A stretch of 64,000 bases of DNA. Origin: Mycosarcoma maydis (taxonomy: Eukaryota > Basidiomycota > Ustilaginomycetes > Ustilaginales). Positions within the stretch are counted from its first letter, which is position 1; every line of letters begins with the position of its first letter. Location: positions 186,001 to 250,000 of the forward strand of contig NC_026487.1 in the NCBI RefSeq assembly GCF_000328475.2, read 5' to 3'. The translations under genes were made by a program, and so were the position numbers. Under the pieces are notes generated by a model. It searched no databases, was not told where the DNA came from, and saw nothing but the letters and a program-made list of their open reading frames with translations. Shown here piece by piece: positions 42,001 to 52,011 of the stretch.

Positions 42001-42450
42001 TCGCAGTGGCAGGCGAAATCGTCGGCGACCAAGATCCGCGATCTCATCAACGCGCTCGGTGCAGACGCACTCAAGAGCAAGCTGCGCAGCTTGGTGGAGC
42101 GTGCAGATGCGACGACGCTGTCGGGGCTGGATGCGGGGCTGGATGCGACGATTGTACCGGATGCGGGGCCACAGGCAGCGAGTGATACTCAGCACCGCGG
42201 TCTGCTCGCTTCGGTAGGCGGCACGTCGGTCTACGAGGCACACGACCGCTCGTTACACGTCGAGTTTGCCCCCCACACGCACGCGCATACGCAGCAGCGC
42301 GTGCTGGAACAGCTCGACGCACAGCCCCTAGATGCATCCACGATAGATAGCGTGCTCCGCTCAGCCCAGCACGTCAGCGTCGTCCACGAGCAGCACCAAC
42401 ACGAACACCAACAGCATCTAGCTCGGTTAAGGTCCAAAGGTATTCGCTAG
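39022..42450 (+). CDS. Class I alpha-1,2-mannosidase (GH47), type II membrane protein of ER/Golgi
   Basis: The frame from ATG 39022 (the codon before is TTG) to the stop at 42448-42450 gives 1142 residues. Residues 1-235 are a Ser-rich cytosolic tail, including a poly-Ser/Thr run coded by TCC/ACC repeats. A single signal anchor lies near 242-265 (VLVIFVLVALIVSVQVLLVG). The GH47 barrel spans about 460-940. Landmarks are EDPFNGWGASIVDALDTL, the E in FETAIRYLGG, HLACFSGG and GTCWWAYN (conserved Cys pair), RPETIESV, and the calcium-binding Thr in FTTEAHPL near 934. Known activity: trimming of alpha-1,2-linked mannose from N-glycans. The catalytic core is normal in length. The long N-terminal tail and a His/Gln-rich C-terminal extension of about 200 residues are unusual and make it roughly twice the size of yeast Mns1. 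Confidence 0.92.
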   Translation: MALQAARLAQGQEQVSSSSHLDKLTGDPPLDPRVSNVSQPSSLVQPSSSHPASSSQPSSSLDTRPISPRSGEHLGLASGIKASDESSSAQLEPCTSHSYQPTSSSSSSTTTTTSSSSSSSSSASASASAQSLVCSCESGACPRSAPQSPSSLTHTTPDVDATIRDSLVPHSTLRLRKSVAAPSDHAPGSAAQQIGKSPTQTSHHQHGDMFGSTSTASYLPLNTPRRISPFSSSHLVSWIAKHKVLVIFVLVALIVSVQVLLVGPVVMDMEPVKKLREQGLPSIKSPNWFGSSSESASSWFPSSSETSAPVAVQPLGPNSFPPPLSQVSSLTGVTQSQATLYKDTDPHRGEIPTYLEDLLNKEPVHHPPPWPQKAPSISPEIWTTRLWQDRSTTHASDADTPAKQPLEPEWRTAPWTGWRPPLDELSQPIKPIAKVQHAFEDPTRHSGRRNDQARDELIAQRQKMVRNAFIHAWEGYKKHAWGHDELRPVSRTAEDPFNGWGASIVDALDTLLVMRLPNEYDLARQHVRDIDFRLIGGSRSAYGSADGKIPVFETAIRYLGGFLSAYDLSGDILMRDRAEELAQLILPAFDTVTGVPNGRIRMVETAEYPHKRPQQQNSVILAEAGSLLLEFTRLWQVTGNRTYFDRVQRTTDWLDHNMTAAGRIESLFPCQIYPERNISYGTIGFGGMADSYYEYLVKEYQLLGGRLKQYSRMYSAAIEGAKKLLISRIDTVPGISLITLGELSGSRYTAKLEHLACFSGGMLGLGSRIISQRADDLDLAKGITGTCWWAYNSSTTGIGPENMIFYTNDDDDRFELISLADGTSRRGQPRGSPIVGVRSVHTSYLNRPETIESVLYMWRITGDTEWQERGWQMFASWVTHCMTDVGFSAIYDVNRTPAGWTDSMESFTFAETFKYYYLLFSPPDVISLDEYVFTTEAHPLLVPKDGQWARAGNGSSKFWDPHASAHLADPRVYPGGEMRQPGGLTNNQKQMLWSQWQAKSSATKIRDLINALGADALKSKLRSLVERADATTLSGLDAGLDATIVPDAGPQAASDTQHRGLLASVGGTSVYEAHDRSLHVEFAPHTHAHTQQRVLEQLDAQPLDASTIDSVLRSAQHVSVVHEQHQHEHQQHLARLRSKGIR

Positions 42451-42699
42451 TATTCACCTACACGTCCATCGTCAATGAATCAGAGCGCTGACGGCATGCG
42501 GCTATGCGTCACTCGCTGGTTGGATGCTTTCGAAAATCGTGCACATAGAACGCGTGTCGCCACAAACCATCAGTTGACGCCATGCTATCGCAATGCAACC
42601 TATACTCAATATATATCAAGCGACAGCTCTGGACCGTAGCTACAAGCCAGTGGTATTCAAGCTTGATGAGGTGATGAGTTTTATCTTTAAAATTTGACT

Positions 42700-43765
42700 C
42701 ATGTGGACAGTCTCGAACAAGCGCATCGGCGCCACCACATCATTCAACAACAGCGCTTCTGCTGGATAGAATGAGATGAAACTTTGCACATGCATCGACC
42801 AACAGTATGCGAGCACGAACGCTTGTTTGGCAAGCGCAGTGAGCATTTGTTGATTCTGTACACCATCAATCAGGATGAGACCAATCAGCGCGCAAATGCG
42901 CGGCGAGGCTCTCAGGCCCCTTCAACACGGCCAGTCCGCACGCCAGATAGCCAGCCGTATTGGTATCAGCAAGTCTATGGCAACGTAGGAAACGCGGTGC
43001 ATTCAGACCTCGCAGTGGCAGAGAGTGGCACGGAAAACAGGTTGGCGCCCACCATGCAGCTTGGACCAACCGACTGATTCGCAGCAACCCCAAGACAATC
43101 AGCTCAACATCAGGTTGCACCATCAACGCTTCGCAAGATGCTCTTGCAACACTTTGGGGCAACAGAGATAAGAAACAAACCTTTGCTTACGGCCAAGCAC
43201 AAAAATGCCCGCCTTGTCTCGGCTCTGGCACATCGCGATTGCACCGTCGATGGTTGGTAAGCGGTCATATGGTCTGACGAATGCAAAAGCAAAAGCAACT
43301 GCTTTGGCAGCAATGGACGACAGGTCTCAACAGCAAGCTTGTACGACGCGGTCGTTTCTATTGCTACTCTCGAAGCACTTCTGCTTGCGCTGCTTGGACT
43401 GTCGCGTTCTTCAATGACAACACGCATGCAATTGTTCAGCAGGATCGCGAACCCAAACACACGCCCAAAGTCACTATGCAATGGTTCAGGCCAAACCAGA
43501 TACGTCTTCTGGCCTGGCGTGCTCAGTCTCGAGACCTGAATCCAACACCTATAGACCGAGCTCCAAAAGCGGCTGGCTCAGCATCAAGAGCACCCGACAC
43601 GCATGCTTGAACTACAGCGCAGACTCGAGCAAGTTTCGGTCCAAATCCAGTCTCTGTCAGGCATTGGTAGAAAGTATGCCCAGAAGAATAGACACAGTCA
43701 CTAACGCCAGAGGCGCGAACACCTAGTAGCCCATCATGATCCGCTGTTCAGAACTTGTCCACATG
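42700..43765 (+). mobile_element. Decayed Tc1/mariner-type DNA transposon
   Basis: A 1.07-kb segment bounded by imperfect inverted ends: the left end (42700-42727) starts CATGTGGACAG, and the reverse complement of the right end (43765 back to about 43738) starts CATGTGGACAAG, with about 22 of 28 positions matching. Inside are pieces of a Tc1-type DDE transposase in three frames. They include IWSDE with the first catalytic Asp at 43276, QQDREPKHTPKV with the second Asp at 43443, QSRDLNPTPID near 43530, and LVESMPRRIDTV near 43660. An in-frame TAA (43258-43260) and at least two frameshifts make it inactive. The size fits Tc1 elements (1.0-1.6 kb). TA target duplication is not evident, so the outermost ends may have eroded. 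Confidence 0.82.
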
Positions 43766-44364
43766 AAAACCAACATGCGAGCTGATGCCAATCGATCATA
43801 ATGCCGTCTGTTCATGCAACTGATACCTTGGCAAGAGCCCAGAAGCAGCGCTTTCTAGCGGTCCACGGACAAGCATAGCATTGCGATAGCATGGCGTCAA
43901 GTGATGGTCGTGGCAACACGCGTTCTATGTGGGCAATTTCCCAACGCACTGCAGATGCTTGATTGCGGCTGAGGCGAGCGACAAGCGCGAGTACAGGGCG
44001 CGCACATTCACGATTCGTGCGCTGATGGCCAGCCTCCGTCGATGAGAAACATTCTCGAGATTCATGCAACACACGAATTGATAGAAAGAAAGTGCGAGCC
44101 GAGCTGCGCTCTCCCAGACGCCCTTGCGCTAACGAGACACATGTCGAAACCGTCCAGATTCTGGTTCGGTTACGGTCGACCGTCCTGTTGTATACGCCTA
44201 TGTGGACCAACATCCGAGTCGTGAGTGTTGCGCAGTAAACCGAACTCGTGACTGGCTGCGTGTCTGCTGGCTGTGCGCTTCGCATTCAACTGCTACCAGC
44301 GCGCGTCTCCGACTGCGCTGCGCCGTCTGGAATCTGACAGACTCCCACCACGTAGACATGTGCA

Positions 44365-44607
44365 GCATTCACGATTCGTGATTGTGAGCGCCGCCGTGGT
44401 GAGAGCAAACTGTTCCTGAGTCCGTTCAAGTATGCGTCGTCGATCAGCTGCGCATGGTAAACGTCAGTCACGAGTCGTGCGTGGAATATCAAGCGCACGG
44501 TTCAGCCGCACCCACACCCGCAGCCGCAGCGCGTAGCGTGATTTCACGAATTCAGATTCACGATTCACGATTCACGATTCACGATTCACGATTCACGATT
44601 CGTGATT
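44365..44607. repeat. CACGATT repeats including a 7-bp tandem array upstream of TRAPPC8
   Basis: An inverted pair lies at 44365-44385. A tandem ATTCACG array of about seven copies lies at 44555-44607 and ends in the palindromic CACGATTCGTG. It is about 135 bp from the TRAPPC8 ATG, the closest large array to a start codon in the window. Confidence 0.9.
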
Positions 44608-44740
44608 GTCGGTCTTCAGAAAACACCATCAGCGGTGCGGTTTGCACGTTGGCTCAGCTGCTTCTGCTGGAACGGTACGACGACCAACGCGCGTTGATCT
44701 GCTCAGTGCGACCATCTGACTGTACACGCGCGTCGGCGCG

Positions 44741-47700
44741 ATGAGCGACCTACGCATTCACACCGCCCTATCACCGCGCGTTGCCGTACTGTGCAGTCCC
44801 GACGTCGACCGCGTTGTCCAGCTGAACGGTATCCCGGACCTGCCAACGCTGCTGCGCCCATTCGAGTCGTCAGTGCAACGCCTATCGGTGCGCACCTCAC
44901 AGCTCGAAACACGCATCTGCGATCGATTCCCACTTCGCTTCGATCCATACTCGCTGTTCAATGCAGACGCCGCGCACGCCATCAGCTCTTCAAATGCGCA
45001 AGCTCCACCAAACGCCTCAGCGCTCGATCGATCTCACCAAGAGCTGCTCGACCGTGTAAATCATCTGATCGCTGCCAATATCAAGAAATGGGACGCTCAA
45101 GTTCCCACAACTCCCACCTCGCCATCACTACCTCACCAGCTACACAGACACGATCAGCATCAGGATGCAAATGCTCACGACGATACATGTCAAGTGTTGG
45201 ATGAGACGCTCGTGCAACTGCAACAACGCTCTATCGAAGATATCACTCCGTGGTTTACGGCTGTCCAGCAACTCGTGTTCGGCCAGAGGACGATCGCAAA
45301 ACACGACTCGTTCAGTCATCCCGTCGCTGTGCTTCTGGCTGTATCGTCTACTTCGCCAGATCCCATGAACGACTTTGCGAAACTCTACGAGGCCTCCTCG
45401 CACCCTTCACCCTTCCCAGCCCACCCTTACATCAACCCAGATACGCTCAAGTACTACGTGCTCATCCACGACGTTCGCACCTCGGGCGCAGATCTGACCA
45501 GCTCGAAAGAGATACTGGAACAGATCAAAAAAACGTACGGCCTCCATTGTTGCCTTTTAGCCATCAACAGTGCTTCCGAAGAAAGCGCTGCGGCGCGCGC
45601 AGAACTGGCTGCGCTCTGGTCGGCGTTTCTTCCATCGACACCGACGTCACCCGTCTCGGCAAGCGCAGCGTCTCAACAGGTGCGCTCGGATCTTGCGCAG
45701 ATGCTGGACCAGGAAGACGTCAAGCGCATCAAGGGCTTCATTCGCGAACTCACCGCTCAGTCGATCGTGCCGTTCATGGAGAGATACGTTCAGCACATGG
45801 GCGATCACCTTGCAAATTCGCGCAAGGGTCTCACGAACCGACTGTTCGGAGCATCTCGCAAGCTGTTCGGTGGTGTCGCAGTGGGTGCATCAGGCACGGA
45901 CAAGGGTGCAAGTGGTTCATCTGCTTCCGGTGGTCTTTCTGCATCCGCGGGATACGACGCGCACCACCAGGTGTATGCCTACTCGTCGCTCGAAGCACAA
46001 ACACGTCGATTGGCCGACTTCGCCTTTACCATCCGCGACTACAAGCTAGCAGCATCCATGTACGATTTGGGACGCAAAGACTTTGCGGCAGATAAAGCGA
46101 CGCGACACTCGGCGGGTGCGACCGAGATGTTTGGACTCTCACATTTGATGAGCATGTACACTTCGCAGAGCGCACCGATCGACGTCGACAGCTACCTGGC
46201 ACAGGCATGCTACGAATACCATGTTGGCTCGTCTACTGGCGCCAACAGTGGCGCGACGACAATGACGGAAGAAAATCACATCTACGCTCTGCGCGCTACG
46301 CTACTGTACTACGAAGCGTATCGGATGCTGCGCTATCTGCGAGCTGCTCCTGCAGGTTTGCTGCGCATGTCAGAGCGCTCCGATGAGGTACTAGCCCCGC
46401 TCCTGCTCGAACAGGCCGCACTGGCGTGTCTTGACTCACAACCCAAACCGTCACTTCGCAAGTTTGCACTCTACCTCATCACCGCCGCTCACAAGTACCA
46501 GGCTTGTGGCCAAAAATTGCTCTCAATGCGCTGCTACGCTTTGGCCGGCGTCGTGTATCGTGGCAAGCGATGGACGCTCATTGAAAATCACATCGAACAC
46601 AAGTTGGGCATGCAGGCGTACAACGAGGGCGACTCGGACACCGCCGTGGCGCACCTGATCCGTCTGATTCGTCCGAGCGCGAGTTCGAGCGCGCAACACC
46701 AACGCTTCCTTCAAGATGTACAGACCGCGTACAAGTACTCGGCTCAGGCAGACCAGTCGGGTAAAATCGACGTCAAGGCGCATGAACCGCTTTCGTTGTG
46801 CTATGACATGTTTGATTCGGCAAGCGCAGTGTTGCGATTTGCTGCGGAATCGAGCGCATCGACGACGATCGTCGATGATCAGGTGTGGCGAAATTTGGAG
46901 CAAGAGCTAGTGCAGAATGGGTTGGGCCAACGTACACTAGCCGACGGCTCCAAGAAGCGACGCAAACCACCGACAACTCGGACGTCAACGCAGCCAACGC
47001 AGGTGGCTATTAACCAGCCATTTTGGCTGGACGTCCAAGTGCGCAATCCGCTCAATGTTGATTTGACCATCGACGCGATCCGACCCGTGCTGACCACTGG
47101 CACTTCTGGCTACGAGCATGCGGCTGCACACGTGTCGGACGACGACGTGCAGATCGACGAGCTAGACAAACTCATGCTTGCTCCATTGCAGTCGAAGCGC
47201 GTACGCGTGATGCTTCGCCTCAAGCGCGAGTTGAAACTGGTCCGCGTTGCAGGTGTCAGATTCCGATTACAAGATACGATACAGTTGGTTCAGCAGCTGA
47301 ACAAGAAAGGTGCGCGACTCAACACGACCAAGCAAGAGCGAACGTCGGTTATGTACGGACCGGATATCGAGCTGGCGGTCTCGGTGGATGCGGCGAGGCC
47401 TATGTTGAGTGCGCAAGTTTCTTCTGTTCCGGAGCACATGTATTTGGGTCAAGAGGTGCGACTCAAGGTGGTGTTGAAGAACGACGGATCCAGGGTGGTG
47501 GACGATGTGCGTGCATTGTGCGATCAGGCTCACGTGGCGAGTTTTGCGAGCGCGAGTGGTGAGATGGGAGCCGAATGTAGGATGTCGAACTCGCTCTCTG
47601 GTGCATGTGCACAGGCCGTGTTGGATGCACAAGCGCAGACGACGATTGCACCAGGAGAACAAGTGGAAGCGTCGCTGATCGTTCGACCGGTGGCACTGGG

Positions 47701-48748
47701 CGAGATGCGCCTAGCGTGGCTGATAGCGTTTGGCTCGCACTCGGATCATGGAGAGACGTATCTCACACGCATGGCGCTTAGCGCGCACGTTAGCGACGCA
47801 TTGCAGATCAACGTGCTCACACGTGTATCGCGCACGCTTACGTGCGAGCACGACGTTGTAGTGCACGCCACCAACATGCTGACTACGGACACGATCGAGT
47901 TGGACGCCATCAGTCTCGTCAGTGGCGAGTGGAAGATGGTCGGTGGAGTTGAGCCGATGCGGGGCCGCGTAGTGTTGGCGCCACGTCAGGTGTGGAGCGG
48001 ACAGTTTCGGGTTGCGCGCGCTCCAACGGCTGGCGTGATCGAAGCAGAGGAGTATACAATGACGAGATTGCAAGACATGCTACTTGGTCGGCAAGACAAG
48101 TGTGCAGAGGCGCCAGAGATTTTGGTCTATCGTACTACGCACGGGACTGGGACGTCGGATTTGGCGACGTACATGTGTGCGCGCCAGCAATACCGATTGC
48201 GGAAACTGGCGTTCATGTTCCCTACGATCAAGCTGGCTGATCGGAGGCGTGTGTTTACGCTGTGGGGGCAACGCGAGATGGATGTCGACGTTTCCTTCCG
48301 GGTTGGACCGCACCGAGGTCGGCTTGTAGTGTATGCACTCACGCCTGGTGCGAACCGACGGATGCGCATCCAGATGCCACCCAAACTCACACGCAGTCTC
48401 TACGCGCAGACAGCACAGGAAAACGCCAGTCTCGTCCACCACATTTCTCGCGATCCAGACCAAAATCCGCTCGTGATTCACTCGCTCCAACAGCCCAACT
48501 CGCAACTCCTCTTGGTCCTCCGCAACTTGTCAGACCGCTACCACACCTCGGTCCACCTCCAACTAACCGGCCCGCACTGGCACGCAAGAAAATCTTTCTC
48601 CTTCTCCCTACCCCCCTCTACCGCACACACCGCCTTAGCCTCGTTCACCGCCCCCCTCTCCTTATCCTACTCGGCTCGCATTGTCTGTGAAAAAGACAAC
48701 ACTCCCGTAGCTTGGTTCCACTATGACTACCCTCCCACATCACCTTGA
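44741..48748 (+). CDS. TRS85: TRAPPC8/Trs85 homologue, TRAPPIII tethering-complex subunit
   Basis: The frame from ATG 44741 to TGA 48746-48748 gives 1335 residues without visible introns. The N-terminal 300 residues carry the TRAPPC8 pattern: a PVAVLLAVSSTSPDPMNDFAKLY block, then PYINPDTLKYYVLIHDV and LHCCLLAINS. A helical-repeat middle follows (YKLAASMYDLGRKDF, YEAYRMLRYLRAAPAGLLRMS). The C-terminal third is beta-rich. Length suits the metazoan-type TRAPPC8 rather than the shorter yeast Trs85. Known role of the family: it directs the TRAPPIII exchange factor for Rab1/Ypt1 to membranes in secretion and autophagy. A Gly/Ser-rich insert (about residues 385-405) is specific to this protein. It converges with the Erv29 gene, 283 bp apart. 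Confidence 0.88.
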   Translation: MSDLRIHTALSPRVAVLCSPDVDRVVQLNGIPDLPTLLRPFESSVQRLSVRTSQLETRICDRFPLRFDPYSLFNADAAHAISSSNAQAPPNASALDRSHQELLDRVNHLIAANIKKWDAQVPTTPTSPSLPHQLHRHDQHQDANAHDDTCQVLDETLVQLQQRSIEDITPWFTAVQQLVFGQRTIAKHDSFSHPVAVLLAVSSTSPDPMNDFAKLYEASSHPSPFPAHPYINPDTLKYYVLIHDVRTSGADLTSSKEILEQIKKTYGLHCCLLAINSASEESAAARAELAALWSAFLPSTPTSPVSASAASQQVRSDLAQMLDQEDVKRIKGFIRELTAQSIVPFMERYVQHMGDHLANSRKGLTNRLFGASRKLFGGVAVGASGTDKGASGSSASGGLSASAGYDAHHQVYAYSSLEAQTRRLADFAFTIRDYKLAASMYDLGRKDFAADKATRHSAGATEMFGLSHLMSMYTSQSAPIDVDSYLAQACYEYHVGSSTGANSGATTMTEENHIYALRATLLYYEAYRMLRYLRAAPAGLLRMSERSDEVLAPLLLEQAALACLDSQPKPSLRKFALYLITAAHKYQACGQKLLSMRCYALAGVVYRGKRWTLIENHIEHKLGMQAYNEGDSDTAVAHLIRLIRPSASSSAQHQRFLQDVQTAYKYSAQADQSGKIDVKAHEPLSLCYDMFDSASAVLRFAAESSASTTIVDDQVWRNLEQELVQNGLGQRTLADGSKKRRKPPTTRTSTQPTQVAINQPFWLDVQVRNPLNVDLTIDAIRPVLTTGTSGYEHAAAHVSDDDVQIDELDKLMLAPLQSKRVRVMLRLKRELKLVRVAGVRFRLQDTIQLVQQLNKKGARLNTTKQERTSVMYGPDIELAVSVDAARPMLSAQVSSVPEHMYLGQEVRLKVVLKNDGSRVVDDVRALCDQAHVASFASASGEMGAECRMSNSLSGACAQAVLDAQAQTTIAPGEQVEASLIVRPVALGEMRLAWLIAFGSHSDHGETYLTRMALSAHVSDALQINVLTRVSRTLTCEHDVVVHATNMLTTDTIELDAISLVSGEWKMVGGVEPMRGRVVLAPRQVWSGQFRVARAPTAGVIEAEEYTMTRLQDMLLGRQDKCAEAPEILVYRTTHGTGTSDLATYMCARQQYRLRKLAFMFPTIKLADRRRVFTLWGQREMDVDVSFRVGPHRGRLVVYALTPGANRRMRIQMPPKLTRSLYAQTAQENASLVHHISRDPDQNPLVIHSLQQPNSQLLLVLRNLSDRYHTSVHLQLTGPHWHARKSFSFSLPPSTAHTALASFTAPLSLSYSARIVCEKDNTPVAWFHYDYPPTSP

Positions 48749-49031
48749 CGTTTGCACACCATTCGGCGGGTTGTACGCATTTCTCTCTCTGCGAATCAGC
48801 ACCGCACACCACACACACACACGCACGTTGCTGTACGACAAACAAACGCTTGTTGAGAGCTTGCTGAGTGCTTGTTGAGGTTAAGGAAATCAATACGAGG
48901 TAGGCGGCATCATGGGGTGGCAATGAAAGGGGCTAGGCTATCGAGTGTCGAGCGTTGAGCGTCGAGCGTGCATGTTGGGGACAAGCTGGAAAGCGCGGCG
49001 TCCTGTGGAGCACGATGTTGGCACGCAAAGA

Positions 49032-50122
49032 TCAAGTGACTTTCTTTCGTTCGTCGACCGAGAGACCGCCGGGACCCATGTTGACGAGCAACAAGAGTCC
49101 ACCGACGATGGACAGAGTCTGGAAGAAGTCGTAACGCAAAAAGTCGCGCGACGGATGCGCTGAATGGACGGTCCAGAAGTTGTTGACAAACACGTTGAAA
49201 ACGCTGAGGATGAGGACGAGGAAGCTAGCGCTCCACCTGGCCTTGAAGCCAACGACGACCATGACGCAGGCGCCCAAGCCGAGCACGGACACCAAAACAC
49301 GTGCCACCGACCACTCGCCCTGAATGATAAAGCCGATGAACAGGAAGATGAGCAGCACACGACCTGCGAGCTGAAAGTAGATCTTGCGATCCGTCTCGCT
49401 AAGACTAGGCAGACCGGCAAAGATGTTCTTTTTCGCAGCAAAACTGTCGGAAAGCACCATCAGAAGTCCACCGACGACCGACAGATTGCGCAGGAAAAAG
49501 TTGAGATCAAAGATCAGTCCGTATCCGAACCCTTGGACGACCACGACGCCGAACAGTGCGCCCACCGAGATTTCCGGGTATTTGCGCAAGATCACAGCTG
49601 CCGAGCCAGCGCACATGACCTGCATCCGAGTGAGAAATCGAGGCAAACAGCGCAATGCGCAATCAGTCAGCGTGCCATTAAGCCTGCGTTTTTGCTCACT
49701 ACGAGCTGCGAGCTAGCATCCGTTCTACTTACCACAACGTTGGCAAGCAGGAAAATGTGGCTGATGCCCCAAGGGAACCCACGGTGACGTTGCAGGTAGT
49801 ACTTCTGATCGGACCACTGCGTCATGATTCGGAGCGCATCCTCGAGGAACGTGACGACGATCAGGAATCGACCCAGCGCCGGCAGATGCGGCTTGATAGG
49901 CTGCGTGTACTGGTCGATCAGGTCCTCGACCTTGGACGTGTATTCGCGCACCTTGTCCAGAGGCGATTCGGCATGCGAGCTCGTGCTCGTGGAAGCGTAT
50001 GGAGATGCGCCGTACGAAGCCATCGTAGAATACCCACTCGCTGCGATACAGTTGGAGCGTGCAAAACACGCGGTCGAAGCAGACGACGAATCGTGCGTGT
50101 TGAATCCGAGACGTGCCGCCAT
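49032..50122 (-). CDS. ERV29: SURF4/Erv29 ER cargo receptor, two exons
   Basis: Exon 1 is 49733-50122 and exon 2 is 49032-49619, joined across a 113-bp intron (donor GTAAGT, acceptor GATGCAG) in phase 0. The product has 325 residues. An upstream in-frame TTG at 50143 was not used. A second ATG 33 codons in (MASYG) could also serve. The family pattern is clear: a polar N-terminus with DKVREYTSKVEDLIDQYTQPIKPHLPALGRFLIV, then several hydrophobic segments (for example FLRNLSVVGGLLMVLSDSF, VLLIFLFIGFIIQ, ASFLVLILSVFNVFVNNFW). It ends in KKVT, a dilysine KKXX retrieval signal. Known role of the family: a COPII cargo receptor loading soluble secretory proteins at the ER. Confidence 0.93.
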
Positions 50123-52011
50123 GATTGGAGAAAAGGAGACCAAACGTCAGCAACACACGCGCTCAAGAGCGGATCAAAAAGATGGATGATTCGGTCGAGC
50201 AACCAAGGAGCGCACCAAGACGCTAGCCGATATGATGATGCCAAAGTGCTGTGCAAGCGTTGCTTGTCGTGTAAAGGAGCGATGCGAGTGTCTGTCAAGG
50301 CAAGGAGACCAACGACGAAACAAGAGGGGCACGGACAGGGATGGGGCAAGCATCGACTACGTACCTTTATACTAGATGCAACCGCAAGAGTTGAGAGCAG
50401 GAGTCGTGAGCAATCAAAGCGAATTGCAAAGACAAAGTGCCGATTCGATGGTGGGGAGATGCCAAGCCGAGAGCAACAAGCTGGCTGGAGGTGTGAGGTG
50501 TTTCAATTGGCAAGCGTGCGACGTCGGCTGCGCAGAAGAAGATGACGGCGTTGGCGAGGCTGACCAGGGTGGATGTGCGCGTGGCAAGTGACTTGTGTTT
50601 TGACGTGGGAAGGAGGATGGGATCGAGAAGAACAACAAGACGCACAAAGCAGGACACAGGGCAAGGCGTGGGGCGGTAAGGAGAGCGAGAAAAGAAGATC
50701 CGACGAGCACGAGGTGCGGCGCGGAATGGGCGTTGGGTTGGCGTTGGCTTGTCGAGAGTTACGACTCGTGTGGAAATCGTGAATCACGAATGTGAATCGT
50801 GATCCAGGACTGGCGTAAGTTGACACGATTCAAGTACCACCTCACTCTGCACAAACTGCCATCCATCATCGACTACCAATTCACGATTCACGATTCACGA
50901 TTCGTGACTGTTTTGGTTGGCAGAGCTCGCGACGCTACTGCAGCACGGCTCTCCTCACACACGAAATTCGTGACTTGGTCAGTGCTCGCTTTTCGCTGTT
51001 CGCTTTTCGCTTTTCGCTTTGTGCTGTTGGGTTTGATTTCTATTTTTGTTTTTGTTTTCTAAACTTCTGTCAGGCAGATCTTGAATTTCAATTCACCATG
51101 TGTGGATTCACGGTTGTCGGTAGAGCCAACCACGTAGGTTTGAATACAGAGAGCTCCACCAATCCTCACAGTCACATGAGTGACTCCAACTAACTTGTAG
51201 CCAGCCAGCTCTCACGACTACGGCCGACGATGCTTGCAGACCAAGTCGTAAGTCGCGCGTTCTGGTGCGCTTGGATGCTTACAAGGTTCGTCCCGAACCT
51301 TCATCTCTCACGCCGCCGTCCACGTTGATGACGACGCTTGCATCGTGTCTCACGAGGCGGTGCCAATCGAGTCGCCAAACGCAAAACGCAAGCCTTGTTC
51401 GTCCCTCACCCCGGCTCAGCAGACAATCAGCTCTGTCAACAAGCCCCTTTCAACCAAGATATGTCAGGCGACTCTGGCAGTACAAATGCAAGCGCGACGC
51501 CACAACCCAGGTGTTGTCGTGAATCGTGAATCGTGGATCGTGGATCGTGAATGGATTCGTAAATTGGCTGTCAAAAATGTGTATCGCAAATCGTGAATCG
51601 TGGATGCTATGCTGCCCAATACATTCCTCGAACCCTTCGTCCTTCTCGACGCCAACTTCGATAATTATTGACGACGTGGCAGGTCGTCAGCCAAACACGA
51701 AGCGTGAAGCACGACGCCTCAAGCTTGGAGTCACGAGTTTCTTCTCCAGCGAGACAAACGGTTCGATCTAACAATGTGAAGCCAGTCGTGAGTCTGTGAG
51801 TGCTGCACTCAACGCCAATCCCTCGGTCACTAGAGGGCCACCCAAACTCGATACAAGGTTGACGCCGCTATGCGTTCCGATTGTCTATAGTGAATAGGAT
51901 TGCAGGTCTATTCGTGATTTCTCATGTCGAAACCGAGCTTTGGTGGTACGAGCACCGAGAGCTCGTTGCGGCGCTAGGCCATTACAAGCGTGATCGAACG
52001 AACAACGCGGC
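50123..52011. other. 1.9-kb intergenic region with CACGAWT clusters
   Basis: Between the Erv29 promoter and the 3' end of the carrier gene, both on the minus strand. Repeat sites occur at 50775-50805 (opposed copies), 50878-50912 (tandem GATTCAC), and 51518-51545 and 51588-51605 (CGTGAATCGTGGATC units). A GCTTTTC microsatellite lies at 50990-51030. No credible gene: open frames here start at non-ATG codons or are shorter than 110 codons without domains. Confidence 0.6.

Noticed and set aside
43812..44285. 157-codon minus-strand frame beside the transposon relic
   Set aside because: Starts at ATG but has no domain, lies across CACGAWT sites and shows no link to transposase sequence. Chance opening is more likely.
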